A stretch of DNA of 64,000 bases from Acinetobacter puyangensis (GTDB lineage: Bacteria > Pseudomonadota > Gammaproteobacteria > Pseudomonadales > Moraxellaceae). This document shows positions 45,844-55,624 of the stretch, piece by piece. The position numbers and the translations under genes are program-made. How positions within the stretch are numbered: the first letter of the stretch is position 1; the number at the start of each line of letters is the position of its first letter. The stretch spans positions 1 through 64,000 of the forward strand of contig NZ_OANT01000006.1 of NCBI RefSeq assembly GCF_900096995.1, given 5' to 3'. The notes beneath the pieces are model-generated. The model did not search any database, had not been told where the DNA came from, and saw only the letters and a list, made by a program, of their open reading frames with translations.

Positions 45844-46557
45844 TTAAACCTCAGCTGTCCAGTTCAGCATGGTTTTGCCCCATTCAATATCGTCTTGTAT
45901 AGCTTTTCTGGCTGCATCTGCATCGTGATTACGCAGTGCATCAAGCACATAAAAATGATAGTGCTGATCACTTTCCAGTTCTTTACGTGGTGTATTAACA
46001 TGAAAACTGCGTAAGATCGGCCCCATCATAATCCACATATTTTCCAGCGTTTTGGAAATCAATGGACTATGTGCAGCATTAATCACGCCAAAATGAAACA
46101 GTTTATTCAGTTCAGCTGCTTTTTTTGAATCTACCGGTACAATTTTCTGAAATTGATCTTGAATGTTTTCCAGTGCCTGAAGTTCTTCCGGGGTAATTTT
46201 GATTGCTGCCATTGCAGCAGCTTCACCCTCAAGTAAAAAACGAATACGCTGAATTTCCTGTAACTGTTCATGAGTCAGGATGGGAACATAAATTGATGTC
46301 GCAGCTTTAATTTGTAGTGCCTGATCACTGACCAAACGGAAAATCGCCTCCCTGACTGGTGTAATGGATACCCCCATGGCTTTGGCAATCTGGGTTGGAC
46401 GCAAGCGGTCACCCGGTTCATATTGTCCATCAATAAGTGCTTGACGCAGGGCATCATAAACACTATCGCTTAAATTACCTTTATGAATGACTTCAAAGCT
46501 TTTTTCAGAGGGCATATTAGAAAAGATGAGAAATGAATATGGCCTAAGTATACGCAT
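45844..46557 (-). CDS. GntR-family regulator with FCD domain
   Basis: The 237-residue protein has an N-terminal winged helix (SDSVYDALRQALIDGQYEPG, RLRPTQIAKAMGVSITPVRE) and a C-terminal all-helical FCD ligand-binding domain with the expected acid and His residues (ELNKLFHFGVINAAHS, HYHFYVLDALRNHDAD). FCD regulators commonly repress catabolic operons until a carboxylate or sugar-acid ligand binds. It sits within the cluster, opposed to both flanks. The 15-bp palindromes at 40427 and 46582 are good candidates for its sites. Confidence 0.88.
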   Translation of the reverse strand: MRILRPYSFLIFSNMPSEKSFEVIHKGNLSDSVYDALRQALIDGQYEPGDRLRPTQIAKAMGVSITPVREAIFRLVSDQALQIKAATSIYVPILTHEQLQEIQRIRFLLEGEAAAMAAIKITPEELQALENIQDQFQKIVPVDSKKAAELNKLFHFGVINAAHSPLISKTLENMWIMMGPILRSFHVNTPRKELESDQHYHFYVLDALRNHDADAARKAIQDDIEWGKTMLNWTAEV

Positions 46558-46581
46558 AAATATTTAATATCTCTAGAATAG

Positions 46582-46596
46582 AATATATTATATATC
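46582..46596. promoter_or_regulatory. Candidate GntR-family operator, copy 2
   Basis: AATATATTATATATC lies 25 bases upstream of the GntR gene start and in the divergent region before the oxygenase gene. It is the near-identical partner of 40427-40441, as expected for an autoregulated operator. Confidence 0.55.
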
Positions 46597-46834
46597 AGAA
46601 GAATCAGTCACTTTTCTTGTTTTAATTTAGCTATAATTTTGATAAATAAATATTTTTATGAATGTTTGGTATTATTGGTTTTCCTGTATACGCTTTGACT
46701 GTTTGTTAGTGTGTGATTTGTGGAATTGGAGATGAATAGCTCACCAGCATTGAGTAACATATGAACACAGAAGTTCCAAAATGGCATAACAATTGCTTTT
46801 TTAACCATGCAATGAATTTTTGGAATCTGCCGTA

Positions 46835-47785
46835 ATGACTTTAACACTTCCTCTTATTGATGTGGCTGCTTTATCCAGTACAAATTTTGAAGATCGCATT
46901 GCCGTGGCAAAACAAATACGTCAGGCCTGTCTGGATAAGGGGTTTTTCTATATTATCAATCATGGCATCAGTGCAGATTTACAGCAGCAAGTATTTCAAT
47001 ATAGCCAGCAATTTTTTAATTTACCGCTGCCAGCTAAAGAACAGATTAATAAAAATAAATCGATTGCTAATCGTGGTTATGAACCTTTAAAGAATCAAAC
47101 GTTGGAGGCAGATGCACCACCAGATCTCAAGGAAGGTTTTTATGCAGGGCGGGAATATGCAATGGACAGTGAAGAAGTCAAAAATAAACGTTTTAATTAT
47201 GGTCCTAACCAGTGGCCGGAAGATTTACCACAATTTAAACAGGTCATGATGCAATATCAGCAAGAGGTGGAAGCATTATCGATCCGCTTAATGCGTGCAT
47301 TGGCGTTATCACTGGATTTGAACGAAGATTATTTTGATCAATACAATCAACAGGCCATGATTACCTTACGCTTGTTACATTATCCACCACAGCCTGCAAA
47401 TCCCTTACCTAATGAAAAAGGTTGTGGCGCACATACCGACTTTGGCGGTTTAACTTTATTATTACAGGATATGAATGGTGGCTTGCAGGTTTGGGATCAT
47501 CAGCAACACATTTGGCTTGATGCACAACCGATTGCGGGCAGTTATGTGGTGAATCTGGGTGATCTGATTGCGCGCTGGACCAATGATTTGTATCAATCTA
47601 CGCGACATCGTGTAATTAATCGCTCTGGTGTAGAACGTTATTCGGTGCCGTTCTTTTTCGGTGGTAATCCACAACATGAGATACGTTGTATTGAAACTTG
47701 TTTAAATGAAGACAATCTTGCCAAATATCCGGTAACCACAGTCGAAAAACATCATCAGGAAATGTACCGGAGAACCTATGGATAA
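46835..47785 (+). CDS. 2-oxoglutarate/Fe(II)-type oxygenase (isopenicillin N synthase family)
   Basis: The start is ATG 46835; the longer frame starts from a TTG without support. The 316-residue protein has the DIOX N-terminal domain (LPLIDVAALS, KGFFYIINHGI) and the double-stranded beta-helix with the iron triad His-x-Asp in GAHTDFGGLTLLLQD and a later His in TRHRVI. RYSVPFFF holds the Arg-x-Ser of the cosubstrate site. Members hydroxylate or desaturate small molecules. Its stop overlaps the hydrolase gene by eight bases. Confidence 0.87.
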   Translation: MTLTLPLIDVAALSSTNFEDRIAVAKQIRQACLDKGFFYIINHGISADLQQQVFQYSQQFFNLPLPAKEQINKNKSIANRGYEPLKNQTLEADAPPDLKEGFYAGREYAMDSEEVKNKRFNYGPNQWPEDLPQFKQVMMQYQQEVEALSIRLMRALALSLDLNEDYFDQYNQQAMITLRLLHYPPQPANPLPNEKGCGAHTDFGGLTLLLQDMNGGLQVWDHQQHIWLDAQPIAGSYVVNLGDLIARWTNDLYQSTRHRVINRSGVERYSVPFFFGGNPQHEIRCIETCLNEDNLAKYPVTTVEKHHQEMYRRTYG

Positions 47786-48554
47786 GCACATTGTATTAAT
47801 ACATGGCGCATGGCAGGGAAGCTGGTCATTTGATTTAATTAGGCCTTTGCTCATTGAACGGGGTTGGCAGGTGCATGCACTGGATTTACCTGGAAATGGT
47901 CATCATCCGGATCCTACTGTGGAAGTTTCTTTGCGCTCTTATAGTCAGTATGTTGCTGATTACATTCATGATTTGGGAGAAAAAGTATTTTTACTGGGCC
48001 ATAGTGGTGGAGGCATTACGATTTCGCAAGTGGCAGAAATGATTCCCGATCGAATTCATGCGCTGATTTATCTGGTTGGTATGATGCTGCCCAATGGCAT
48101 GACTTTTTTAGAACTAAAACAACTTTGCGAGGCTAGATTTCCGGGACAAAGCTTTGATGGAATTTCGCCTTATTTAAAATTTTCTGAAGCGGGTCAAATC
48201 AGTGAAGTAACTGAAGAGGGTGTGATCAAAATATTTTTACAGGATTATCCTGTGCTAGAAGCTGCAAGATTAGCGAGAAATTTTACTGTTCAAACCGAAA
48301 CTGGACGTGATTTACGACTTCGTCTAAGCCCAGAACACTATGGCCGTGTGCCACGTACTTATATTGAAGCACTACAAGACCAGTCTTTAAATATCAAAAT
48401 GCAGCGTTTGATGCAGGAACTCAGTCCGGGGGCAGAAATTTATACTGTTGATACCGGACATGTGCCACAGGTGATTGCACCCGGGCAAGTGGTAGAGATG
48501 ATTGAGCGTACTGAGCAAAAATATCACTCTAAGCGAGTTTCATTTGTTACCTAA
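47778..48554 (+). CDS. Alpha/beta hydrolase, small-ester type
   Basis: The 258-residue protein resembles plant methyl-esterase and hydroxynitrile-lyase-like hydrolases: LIHGAWQGSWSF (oxyanion region), GNGHHP, the nucleophile elbow GHSGGGIT (Ser near residue 76), the acid around AEIYTVDTGHVP and the His in DTGHVPQ. It cleaves a small ester or a carbon-carbon bond. Translation is coupled to the oxygenase gene, so the two probably act in sequence to open or prepare the substrate of the cluster. Confidence 0.82.
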   Translation: MDKHIVLIHGAWQGSWSFDLIRPLLIERGWQVHALDLPGNGHHPDPTVEVSLRSYSQYVADYIHDLGEKVFLLGHSGGGITISQVAEMIPDRIHALIYLVGMMLPNGMTFLELKQLCEARFPGQSFDGISPYLKFSEAGQISEVTEEGVIKIFLQDYPVLEAARLARNFTVQTETGRDLRLRLSPEHYGRVPRTYIEALQDQSLNIKMQRLMQELSPGAEIYTVDTGHVPQVIAPGQVVEMIERTEQKYHSKRVSFVT

Positions 48555-48926
48555 TGACTAGAGTTAGCTTTAGGTTAACTCATCTAGACAACAGGGCCAT
48601 AAACAGTATTATCAATGGAACGCTTATCGTTGAATAAAAAAGCATATAATCGACATGGGCTTTATAAATGATAATTTTTTAATTATATGAAAAACAATAT
48701 CTTATTTTAAATTTATATCGTTTTTAGCTTTTATAAAGCGCATATTTTCCTTTTAGTTTTCTCCTCCTTGATACAAATCCGGTGGTTGATTGATAGCATA
48801 TTGGTTTAAGCTATGCAGGACTTTTGTATTATTGACCAAAAATGAAACGGCATTTGAAGTTTTTAATACGATGAATAGATCAGTATATTTAAGTGGTTGT
48901 AGAAAAATTATAGACAGAGGTGATAT
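48555..48926. other. Intergenic stretch before gcd
   Basis: No supported gene in 372 bases. GAGTTA and TAACTC form a weak inverted pair near 48,563-48,583 without a T-run. AT-rich DNA with possible -10 boxes near 48,650 and 48,870 probably holds the gcd promoter, and AGAGGTG before 48927 is the ribosome site. Confidence 0.4.
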
Positions 48927-51335
48927 ATGGATCAACCTGCGCAAAGATCCGGAATACGTTTATTTACCGTATTCATTCTTGCATTGTTTGGTGTGGTTTT
49001 GCTCGGTGGCGGTATTTATCTAGCAACATTAGGTGGTTCTTGGTATTACATTATTACCGGACTGATTTTATTACTTAGTGCTTATTTCTTGATGCGTCGT
49101 TCCATCACAGCTTTATGGTTATATGCTGCATTGATGATTGGTACAGTCATTTGGGCAGTCTGGGAAGTGGGTACCGATTTCTGGGCATTGGCACCACGAC
49201 TGGATATTTTGGGATTACTGGGAGTATGGTTACTGGTTCCCGGTGTGACTCGCGATATGGGGCAAACCAAAACCTCGGGTAAGGCGGTATTATCCGGTAC
49301 ATTAGGGATTGCAATTGTGGTGATGGTCTATTCCATTTTTAATGATCCACAAGAAATCCATGGCACCATCACCAATCCACAGCCACAAACTGCACAGGCA
49401 GTAGAGGGTGTTGACCCTGCGGATTGGCCAGCTTATGGACGTACACAGGCGGGTGTTCGCTATTCACCTTTAACCCAGATTAATGATCAGAATGTAAAAG
49501 GATTAAAAGTTGCTTGGACATTCCGGACTGGTGATTTAAAAACCGGACACGATTCTGGTGAAAGCACCAATCAGGTGACACCGATCAAGATTGGCAATAA
49601 CATGTATATGTGTACCACACATCAGTATTTAATTGCGCTTGATCCTGCAACGGGTAAGGAAAAATGGCGTTTCGATCCAAAGTTAAAAGCGGATAAAACC
49701 TATCAGCATCTGACTTGTCGTGGGGTATCTTATTATGATGAAAATAATATTGCCGAATTTGCAAAGAGTTTAGTGCATAAAAAATCTTCATCTACGCAAT
49801 GTCCACGTAAAATTATTTTACCGGTGAACGATGGTCGTTTAGTGGCAATCAATGCCGATAATGGCCAGCGCTGTGCGGATTTTGGTAAAAATGGCGAAGT
49901 GGATTTGCAAAAAGATATGCCATTTGCTTATCCGGGCGGCTATAACCCAACCTCACCTCCCGTTGTAACTGGGACCACAATTATTATTGCAGGGTCTGTA
50001 ACGGATAATTTTTCAAGCAAAGAACCTTCTGGTGTGATTCGTGGCTATGATGTCAATACTGGTAATTTATTATGGGTATTTGATACAGGGGCACAAGATC
50101 CGAATGCCATTCCGGCACCGGGTCAGACTTTTGTCCATAACTCACCCAATGCATGGGCACCCTTGGCCTATGATGCCAAAGCCGATGTAGTATTTATCCC
50201 GACAGGAGTGGGAACACCTGATATCTGGGGTGGCGACCGTACCGAGTTAAAAGAACGTTATGCCAATGCTGTGCTTGCGCTGAATGCGACCACAGGTAAA
50301 TTGATCTGGCACTTCCAGACCACGCATCATGATTTGTGGGATATGGATGTACCATCTCAGCCCACACTGGCCGAGATCAAGGATCAAAATGGACAGATGG
50401 TGCCAGCAGTTTATGTGACCACCAAAACCGGGAATGTCTTTGTATTGGATCGTCGTGATGGCCGTGCCATTGTACCGATTACCGAGCGTGCGGTACCACA
50501 AACCGTCAAACGTGGTCCACAAACCAAGGGTGAACATTATTCTCCGACTCAGCCTTTTTCTGATTTTAATCTAGCCCCGCAGCAGAAATTGACAGATAAA
50601 GACATGTGGGGTGCAACTATGTTTGATCAGTTGATATGCCGCGTTTCGTTTAAGAAATTGAATTATGATGGTATTTATACGCCACCTTCTGAAAATGGTA
50701 CGCTGGTATTCCCGGGTAATTTAGGCGTATTTGAATGGGGTGGGATTTCAGTTAATCCTGACCGTCAAGTTGCTGTGATGAATCCCATTGGCTTACCGTT
50801 TGTTTCACGCTTGATTCCAGAAAATCCGGATCGTCAGAAAACAGCCCGAGGTGCGGGCACCGAACAAGGCATACAACCCATGTATGGTGTGCCGTATGGC
50901 GTTGAAATCAGTGCCTTTTTATCGCCATTTGGTTTGCCATGTAAACAACCATCTTGGGGATTTGTGGCCGGTGTGGATTTAAATACGCATCAAGTAGTAT
51001 GGAAAAAACGTATTGGTACGATTCGTGACAGTTTGCCAAACTTAATGCAGTTACCGCCATTGAAAATTGGTGTACCTGGCTTGGGTGGTTCAATCTCGAC
51101 AGCCGGCAATGTGATGTTTGTTGCGGCAACACAGGACAATTATATTCGAGCCTATAATGTATCAAATGGCGATAAACTGTGGGAAGCTCGCTTACCAGCA
51201 GGTGGACAGGCCACACCGATGACCTATGAAATCAATGGTAAACAATATGTGGTGATCATGGCAGGCGGCCATGGCTCATTTGGTACCAAAATGGGTGATT
51301 ATCTGGTGGCCTATGCTTTACCTGATACAAAATAG
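48927..51335 (+). CDS. gcd: Membrane-bound PQQ-dependent glucose dehydrogenase
   Basis: The 802-residue enzyme has five membrane segments in residues 15-145 (including GGGIYLATLGGSWYYI and WEVGTDFWALAPRLDILG). The periplasmic eight-bladed propeller has tryptophan docking motifs (DPATGKEKWRFDP, DVNTGNLLWVFDTG, HHDLWDMDVPSQP) and NPDRQVAVMNP. It closely resembles the well-known Acinetobacter Gcd, which oxidises aldoses such as glucose to lactones in the periplasm and passes electrons to ubiquinone. No PQQ synthesis genes are in the window. It may act with the neighbouring catabolic cluster, but it has its own upstream region. Confidence 0.95.
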   Translation: MDQPAQRSGIRLFTVFILALFGVVLLGGGIYLATLGGSWYYIITGLILLLSAYFLMRRSITALWLYAALMIGTVIWAVWEVGTDFWALAPRLDILGLLGVWLLVPGVTRDMGQTKTSGKAVLSGTLGIAIVVMVYSIFNDPQEIHGTITNPQPQTAQAVEGVDPADWPAYGRTQAGVRYSPLTQINDQNVKGLKVAWTFRTGDLKTGHDSGESTNQVTPIKIGNNMYMCTTHQYLIALDPATGKEKWRFDPKLKADKTYQHLTCRGVSYYDENNIAEFAKSLVHKKSSSTQCPRKIILPVNDGRLVAINADNGQRCADFGKNGEVDLQKDMPFAYPGGYNPTSPPVVTGTTIIIAGSVTDNFSSKEPSGVIRGYDVNTGNLLWVFDTGAQDPNAIPAPGQTFVHNSPNAWAPLAYDAKADVVFIPTGVGTPDIWGGDRTELKERYANAVLALNATTGKLIWHFQTTHHDLWDMDVPSQPTLAEIKDQNGQMVPAVYVTTKTGNVFVLDRRDGRAIVPITERAVPQTVKRGPQTKGEHYSPTQPFSDFNLAPQQKLTDKDMWGATMFDQLICRVSFKKLNYDGIYTPPSENGTLVFPGNLGVFEWGGISVNPDRQVAVMNPIGLPFVSRLIPENPDRQKTARGAGTEQGIQPMYGVPYGVEISAFLSPFGLPCKQPSWGFVAGVDLNTHQVVWKKRIGTIRDSLPNLMQLPPLKIGVPGLGGSISTAGNVMFVAATQDNYIRAYNVSNGDKLWEARLPAGGQATPMTYEINGKQYVVIMAGGHGSFGTKMGDYLVAYALPDTK

Positions 51336-51381
51336 CGTAGGACTTTATTCTGCTCAATAAATCATTGGGCGGTATATCTAC

Positions 51382-51412
51382 AACAGGCATCAGAATCGAT
51401 GCCTGTTTTTAT
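51382..51412 (+). terminator. Terminator after gcd
   Basis: AACAGGCATC (51382-51391) and GATGCCTGTT (51398-51407) form a perfect 10-bp stem with a six-base loop followed by T residues. Confidence 0.9.
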
Positions 51413-51527
51413 ATCTGGCTATCGATGTCTAAACAAAATCTCTTTTGAGCTAAATGTATTTTAACAAATACTTGCAAATGACGAAAAAACATTGAAAATG
51501 GTCGAAGCTTTGGGCATAGATGATGTG

Positions 51528-52562
51528 ATGAAAAACAAAGTAATTGACGAGTTATTCGATAAATCAAAGCGTAACCAGATTTGGGTTGCGCCGATGGCCG
51601 GGGTCACGGATCGTCCATTCAGAACTTTATGTAAACACTTTGGTGCCGGTCATGCAGTCAGTGAGATGATGACCGCAGACAAGACCTTACGTATGAGTAA
51701 AAAAAGTCTATATCGGGCTAATTTTGATGGTGAAATTGCACCAATTTCGGCTCAAATCGCTGGTTCCGATCCTATAGAGTTGGCAGAAGCAGCCCGATAT
51801 CAGGTGGCCAATGGTGCTCAGATTGTTGATATTAATATGGGATGCCCTGCAAAAAAAGTCTGCAATAAACTGGCAGGATCAGCATTATTACAGGATGAAG
51901 ATCTGGTCGCACGTATTCTGGATGCAGTGGTTGAGGCAGTAGATGTACCAGTTACCCTTAAAACCAGACTTGGCTTTAAAAATGGTGAAGAAAATATCTT
52001 AAGAATTGCCAAACAGGCAGAGCAATCCGGGATTGCAGCTTTGGCATTGCATGGTCGTACCCGCGAAGACATGTATTTAAATACAGCACGTTATGATTTA
52101 ATCAAAGAAGTCAAAAATTTAATCTCCATTCCATTGATTGCCAATGGTGATATTGACACGCCTGAAAAAGCCCGTTTTGTGTTGGATTATACCGGTGCTG
52201 ATGCGATTATGATTGGTCGCGCTGCACAAGGTCGTCCGTGGATTTTTCGTGAGATTCAGCATTATTTGGCTACAGGGGAATATCTTGCTGCACCGGATAT
52301 TATAGAAATCAAAGAGGTTTTGATTGGACATCTGGCCGAACTGTATCAGTTCTATGGTGAGTATTCCGGCTGTCGAATTGCCCGTAAGCATATTGCCTGG
52401 TATACAAAAGGGTTACGCAATAGCAATGAATTTCGCCAGAATATGTATCAGGTTGAATCAACAGCCGAACAGGCAAAGGTTGTCGAAAGTTATTTTAATG
52501 GATTATTGGCATTTGGTCAGAATATGGCGGATGTGCAAGTTATGTCTGCGCATGATAATTAG
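51528..52562 (+). CDS. dusB: tRNA-dihydrouridine synthase (DusB-like)
   Basis: The flavoenzyme of about 344 residues has VAPMAGVTDRPFR, VDINMGCPAKKVCNKLAGSALL (catalytic Cys), LHGRTREDMY, IANGDIDTPEKA and MIGRAAQGRPWIF. This is the DusB/NifR3 pattern of FMN-dependent reduction of uridines in tRNA. The start is uncertain: ATGs at 51498 and 51528 and a TTG at 51492 are in frame. The later one leaves a 14-residue lead before the barrel. In many gammaproteobacteria fis follows dusB, but here a universal stress gene lies on the other strand. Confidence 0.9.
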   Translation: MKNKVIDELFDKSKRNQIWVAPMAGVTDRPFRTLCKHFGAGHAVSEMMTADKTLRMSKKSLYRANFDGEIAPISAQIAGSDPIELAEAARYQVANGAQIVDINMGCPAKKVCNKLAGSALLQDEDLVARILDAVVEAVDVPVTLKTRLGFKNGEENILRIAKQAEQSGIAALALHGRTREDMYLNTARYDLIKEVKNLISIPLIANGDIDTPEKARFVLDYTGADAIMIGRAAQGRPWIFREIQHYLATGEYLAAPDIIEIKEVLIGHLAELYQFYGEYSGCRIARKHIAWYTKGLRNSNEFRQNMYQVESTAEQAKVVESYFNGLLAFGQNMADVQVMSAHDN

Positions 52563-52768
52563 TACGCATCTATGCCATTATTTTTCCGTCGCAAAAAAAA
52601 AATTTTAAAAAGTACTTAATCCAGATACATAAAGATTTTTATCAGTGCTGAGTGTTTTTTAATAAAGGTGGTTTATATATTTGCACAGCCGATAAAGTGT
52701 AAATTCAAGCAAAATAACAGCACTGATGGCGAATGTTAAAATATCCTGACCATCAGTACATCTTTAAT

Positions 52769-53209
52769 TTACTGTTTTACAATCAACACTGGAATATGCG
52801 ATTGCGCCAGGACAGCTTGTGCCACGCTGCCGATCATTAGTTTTTTAACGCCGGTACGACCATGTGACCCCATGACGATAAGATCCGCATTGACTTCATC
52901 AGCCACATAGAGAATGCCTTCTGAGGGCGCACCATGATAAATTTTTGTTTGTACTTCAATACCATCATTGACAAAAGATTGTTGTAATTCTTCCAGTCGC
53001 GATTTTGCTCCTGATTCTGCTTGCATAAAGTAGTCTGTAATAGCAGGGGCAATTTTATAAAAGTCTACGCCAACAAAGGGATCAACTGCTACAACACTGA
53101 GCAAGGTAACCTGACTGCCACTTAATTTGGCTAGCGATAATGCATCTTCTGCCGCAGCATAAGAAATAGGGGAATCATCAACCGGTACTAAAATATGCTG
53201 ATAAGACAT
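52769..53209 (-). CDS. Universal stress protein, UspA type
   Basis: The 146-residue protein has the Usp fold with ILVPVDDSPIS at the start and the ATP-binding signature VMGSHGRTGVKKLMIGSVAQ near residue 115, followed by PVLIVKQ. It is a single-domain stress protein that probably binds ATP. It is a single gene between dusB and lysS, convergent with dusB. Confidence 0.9.
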   Translation of the reverse strand: MSYQHILVPVDDSPISYAAAEDALSLAKLSGSQVTLLSVVAVDPFVGVDFYKIAPAITDYFMQAESGAKSRLEELQQSFVNDGIEVQTKIYHGAPSEGILYVADEVNADLIVMGSHGRTGVKKLMIGSVAQAVLAQSHIPVLIVKQ

Positions 53210-53416
53210 ATGTTTACTCCATATTTATCGTTGTATATCTCCCTTTATAAATAGCATATCTGGCTTGTTCGGGCAATTTATATCTTGATAAATTGGATAA
53301 GTGAATTGCCCGTTGGAAATATTTATCGGCTTGTTGCAGCTAACAGTGCGAAAATACATAGTTTTCTGATAAAATGTTGCACTTCATTTTAATTTTATAG
53401 TTAACCGAGGCAAAGA

Positions 53417-54943
53417 ATGACGCAAGATAACGCTCAATCGACTTCTGAACAGCAAATTTCTGAAAACGATTTAATCGCACAGCGTCATGCCAAGTTAAAG
53501 CAAATTCAGCAACATGCGAAAGAAACTGGCACCAGCCCGTGGCCAAATACCTTTAAACGTGAAAATTATGCAGCGGATTTGCAACAGCAGTTTCAGGATA
53601 AATCCAAAGAAGAGATTGAAGCCGCAGAACATGTGTATGTAAAAGTTGCAGGCCGTGTCATGTTGAATCGTGGTTCATTTATCGTGATTCAAGACATGAC
53701 GGGTCGTATTCAGCTATATGTACCACGTAAAGAGCTGGATAAAGACGTTCTGGATGTGATCAAAGGTCTGGATTTGGGCGATATTATCGCAATTCAGGGC
53801 TATATTGGTCGTTCTGGCAAAGGTGATTTGTATGTGCATATCGAACACTTTGAACTTTTGACCAAATCACTGCGTCCACTGCCAGATAAATTTCATGGTT
53901 TAACTGATACAGAAGTGAAATATCGTAAGCGTTATCTCGATCTGATCGTGAATGAAGAAACACGCAAAACATTTGAAATTCGTGCCAAAGTGGTGTCCGG
54001 GATTCGGACATATTTAAGCAATGAGCGTTTTATGGAAGTTGAAACCCCAATGATGCATGTCATTCCTGGTGGTGCTTCTGCTCGTCCGTTTGAGACCCAT
54101 CATAATGCGCTGGATATGCCATTGTTTTTGCGTATTGCACCGGAACTTTATTTAAAACGTCTGGTGGTTGGTGGATTTGAACGTGTGTTTGAAATCAACC
54201 GTAACTTCCGTAATGAAGGTGTTTCAACCCGCCATAATCCTGAATTTACCATGATTGAATTCTATCAGGCCTATGCAGATTATAAAGATTTGATGACGCT
54301 GACCGAAAACATGCTGGAAAAACTTGCACTGGATATTCTGGGAACAACAGATGTACCATATCAAGGCGAAGTCTATAGTTTCAAAGGGCCATTCAAGAAA
54401 ATTTCCATGTTTGATGCCATTCTTGAGCATAATCCAGAGTTTACTGCGGAAAATGTGAATGACCGTGAGTTTTTGGCCAAGTTTATCAGCGAACAACTCA
54501 AGGAACAGGTAAAACCGGGATTTGGTCTAGGTAAGTTACAAACCATCGTGTTTGAAGAAACCGTAGAAACCAAATTACGTCAACCGACATTTATTACCGA
54601 ATATCCTGCGGAAACTTCACCACTTGCGCGTCGCAATGATGAAAATCCACACATTACAGACCGTTTTGAATTCTTTATCGGTGGGCGTGAACTTGCCAAT
54701 GGATTTAGCGAATTAAATGATCCGATTGATCAGGCTGAGCGTTTTCAGGCACAAGTGGCCGAGAAAGATGCAGGGGATGATGAAGCTATGCATTACGATG
54801 CAGACTTTATTGAAGCACTGGAATATGGTCTGCCGCCAACAGCAGGTGAAGGCATTGGGATCGACCGCTTGGTCATGCTCTTTGCAGATGCACCAAGTAT
54901 TCGTGATGTGATTTTATTCCCGCATATGCGTCATAAAAATTAA
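53417..54943 (+). CDS. lysS: Lysyl-tRNA synthetase, class II
   Basis: The 508-residue protein has an N-terminal OB-fold for the anticodon ([20 protein letters not shown], from about residue 78) and the class II core with motif 1 ([11 protein letters not shown]), motif 2 ([20 protein letters not shown]) and motif 3 ([19 protein letters not shown]). The length matches bacterial LysRS. It charges tRNA-Lys with lysine. A bidirectional terminator follows. Confidence 0.97.
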   Translation: MTQDNAQSTSEQQISENDLIAQRHAKLKQIQQHAKETGTSPWPNTFKRENYAADLQQQFQDKSKEEIEAAEHVYVKVAGRVMLNRGSFIVIQDMTGRIQLYVPRKELDKDVLDVIKGLDLGDIIAIQGYIGRSGKGDLYVHIEHFELLTKSLRPLPDKFHGLTDTEVKYRKRYLDLIVNEETRKTFEIRAKVVSGIRTYLSNERFMEVETPMMHVIPGGASARPFETHHNALDMPLFLRIAPELYLKRLVVGGFERVFEINRNFRNEGVSTRHNPEFTMIEFYQAYADYKDLMTLTENMLEKLALDILGTTDVPYQGEVYSFKGPFKKISMFDAILEHNPEFTAENVNDREFLAKFISEQLKEQVKPGFGLGKLQTIVFEETVETKLRQPTFITEYPAETSPLARRNDENPHITDRFEFFIGGRELANGFSELNDPIDQAERFQAQVAEKDAGDDEAMHYDADFIEALEYGLPPTAGEGIGIDRLVMLFADAPSIRDVILFPHMRHKN

Positions 54944-54956
54944 GTTCTAAAGATAA

Positions 54957-54990
54957 ATAAAATAGCCACTGTTGTGGCTATTTTTATGTT
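54957..54990. terminator. Bidirectional terminator between lysS and the DUF2059 gene
   Basis: AATAGCCAC (54961-54969), loop TGTT, then GTGGCTATT (54974-54982) with A-rich DNA to the left and T residues to the right. It serves both convergent genes. Confidence 0.9.
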
Positions 54991-54995
54991 ATTAG

Positions 54996-55496
54996 TTACT
55001 TGCTGACTTCTTGTTTCGATTCCTCTGCCAATTTGCTAAGTTTCGGAATTAACTGAGTAAGATGAGTTTGCATTAACTGCATACTTTTATCAGCGACCAA
55101 TGGCATCTTTTCAATGGTTGATTGACCAACAGGTGTTTTATAAAAGTCGATCATGCCGTTAATTTCTTCTTGTGTATATACTTCTGTGTATAGCTTGATA
55201 AAATCTGGCTCCAGTTTTTTCCATGATAGCTCTTGAGTGATGAGTTGTGCATATTTCTTATTAAAATTTTCATAGGCCTTCTTTGTGCTTAGGTCAGTAT
55301 TACTGCCTTTATTTTGAACAGTTTGTTCAAAAATTGAATTCATGATCGGTTCAAGTTGAGTATAAGATTGATCAATCAGTTGTGCCGTTTTGGTGATTTT
55401 GAGTAATTCACGAATGGATTGTTCGCTTGCTGGTTGTGCAAAAGCCGTACAGGGAAGGGCAAAAGTAAGAATCAATGCGTATAGTGTTTTTTTCAT
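54996..55496 (-). CDS. DUF2059 periplasmic protein
   Basis: The 166-residue product has a signal peptide (MKKTLYALILTFALPCTAFA) and the helical DUF2059 domain with IRELLKITKTAQLIDQSY and YTQEEINGMIDFYKTPVGQS, the family signature. The molecular role of the family is unknown. It is convergent with lysS. Confidence 0.88.
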   Translation of the reverse strand: MKKTLYALILTFALPCTAFAQPASEQSIRELLKITKTAQLIDQSYTQLEPIMNSIFEQTVQNKGSNTDLSTKKAYENFNKKYAQLITQELSWKKLEPDFIKLYTEVYTQEEINGMIDFYKTPVGQSTIEKMPLVADKSMQLMQTHLTQLIPKLSKLAEESKQEVSK

Positions 55497-55624
55497 GGTA
55501 TAGATTTCAGCTATGTTTATCGAAAATACATGCTAAAAATTATCCTGCGCCATTGTCAAGTGCTAAACTGTGATGCTGTCTTATTATATAATGACGACTA
55601 AAATGAAAATGTATAAGGATCATT

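Noticed and set aside
51528..52562. Dus gene as the attachment site of the integrase
   Set aside because: Islands are known to enter dusA in this genus, but this gene reads as DusB, is intact and lies over 22 kb from the integrase.
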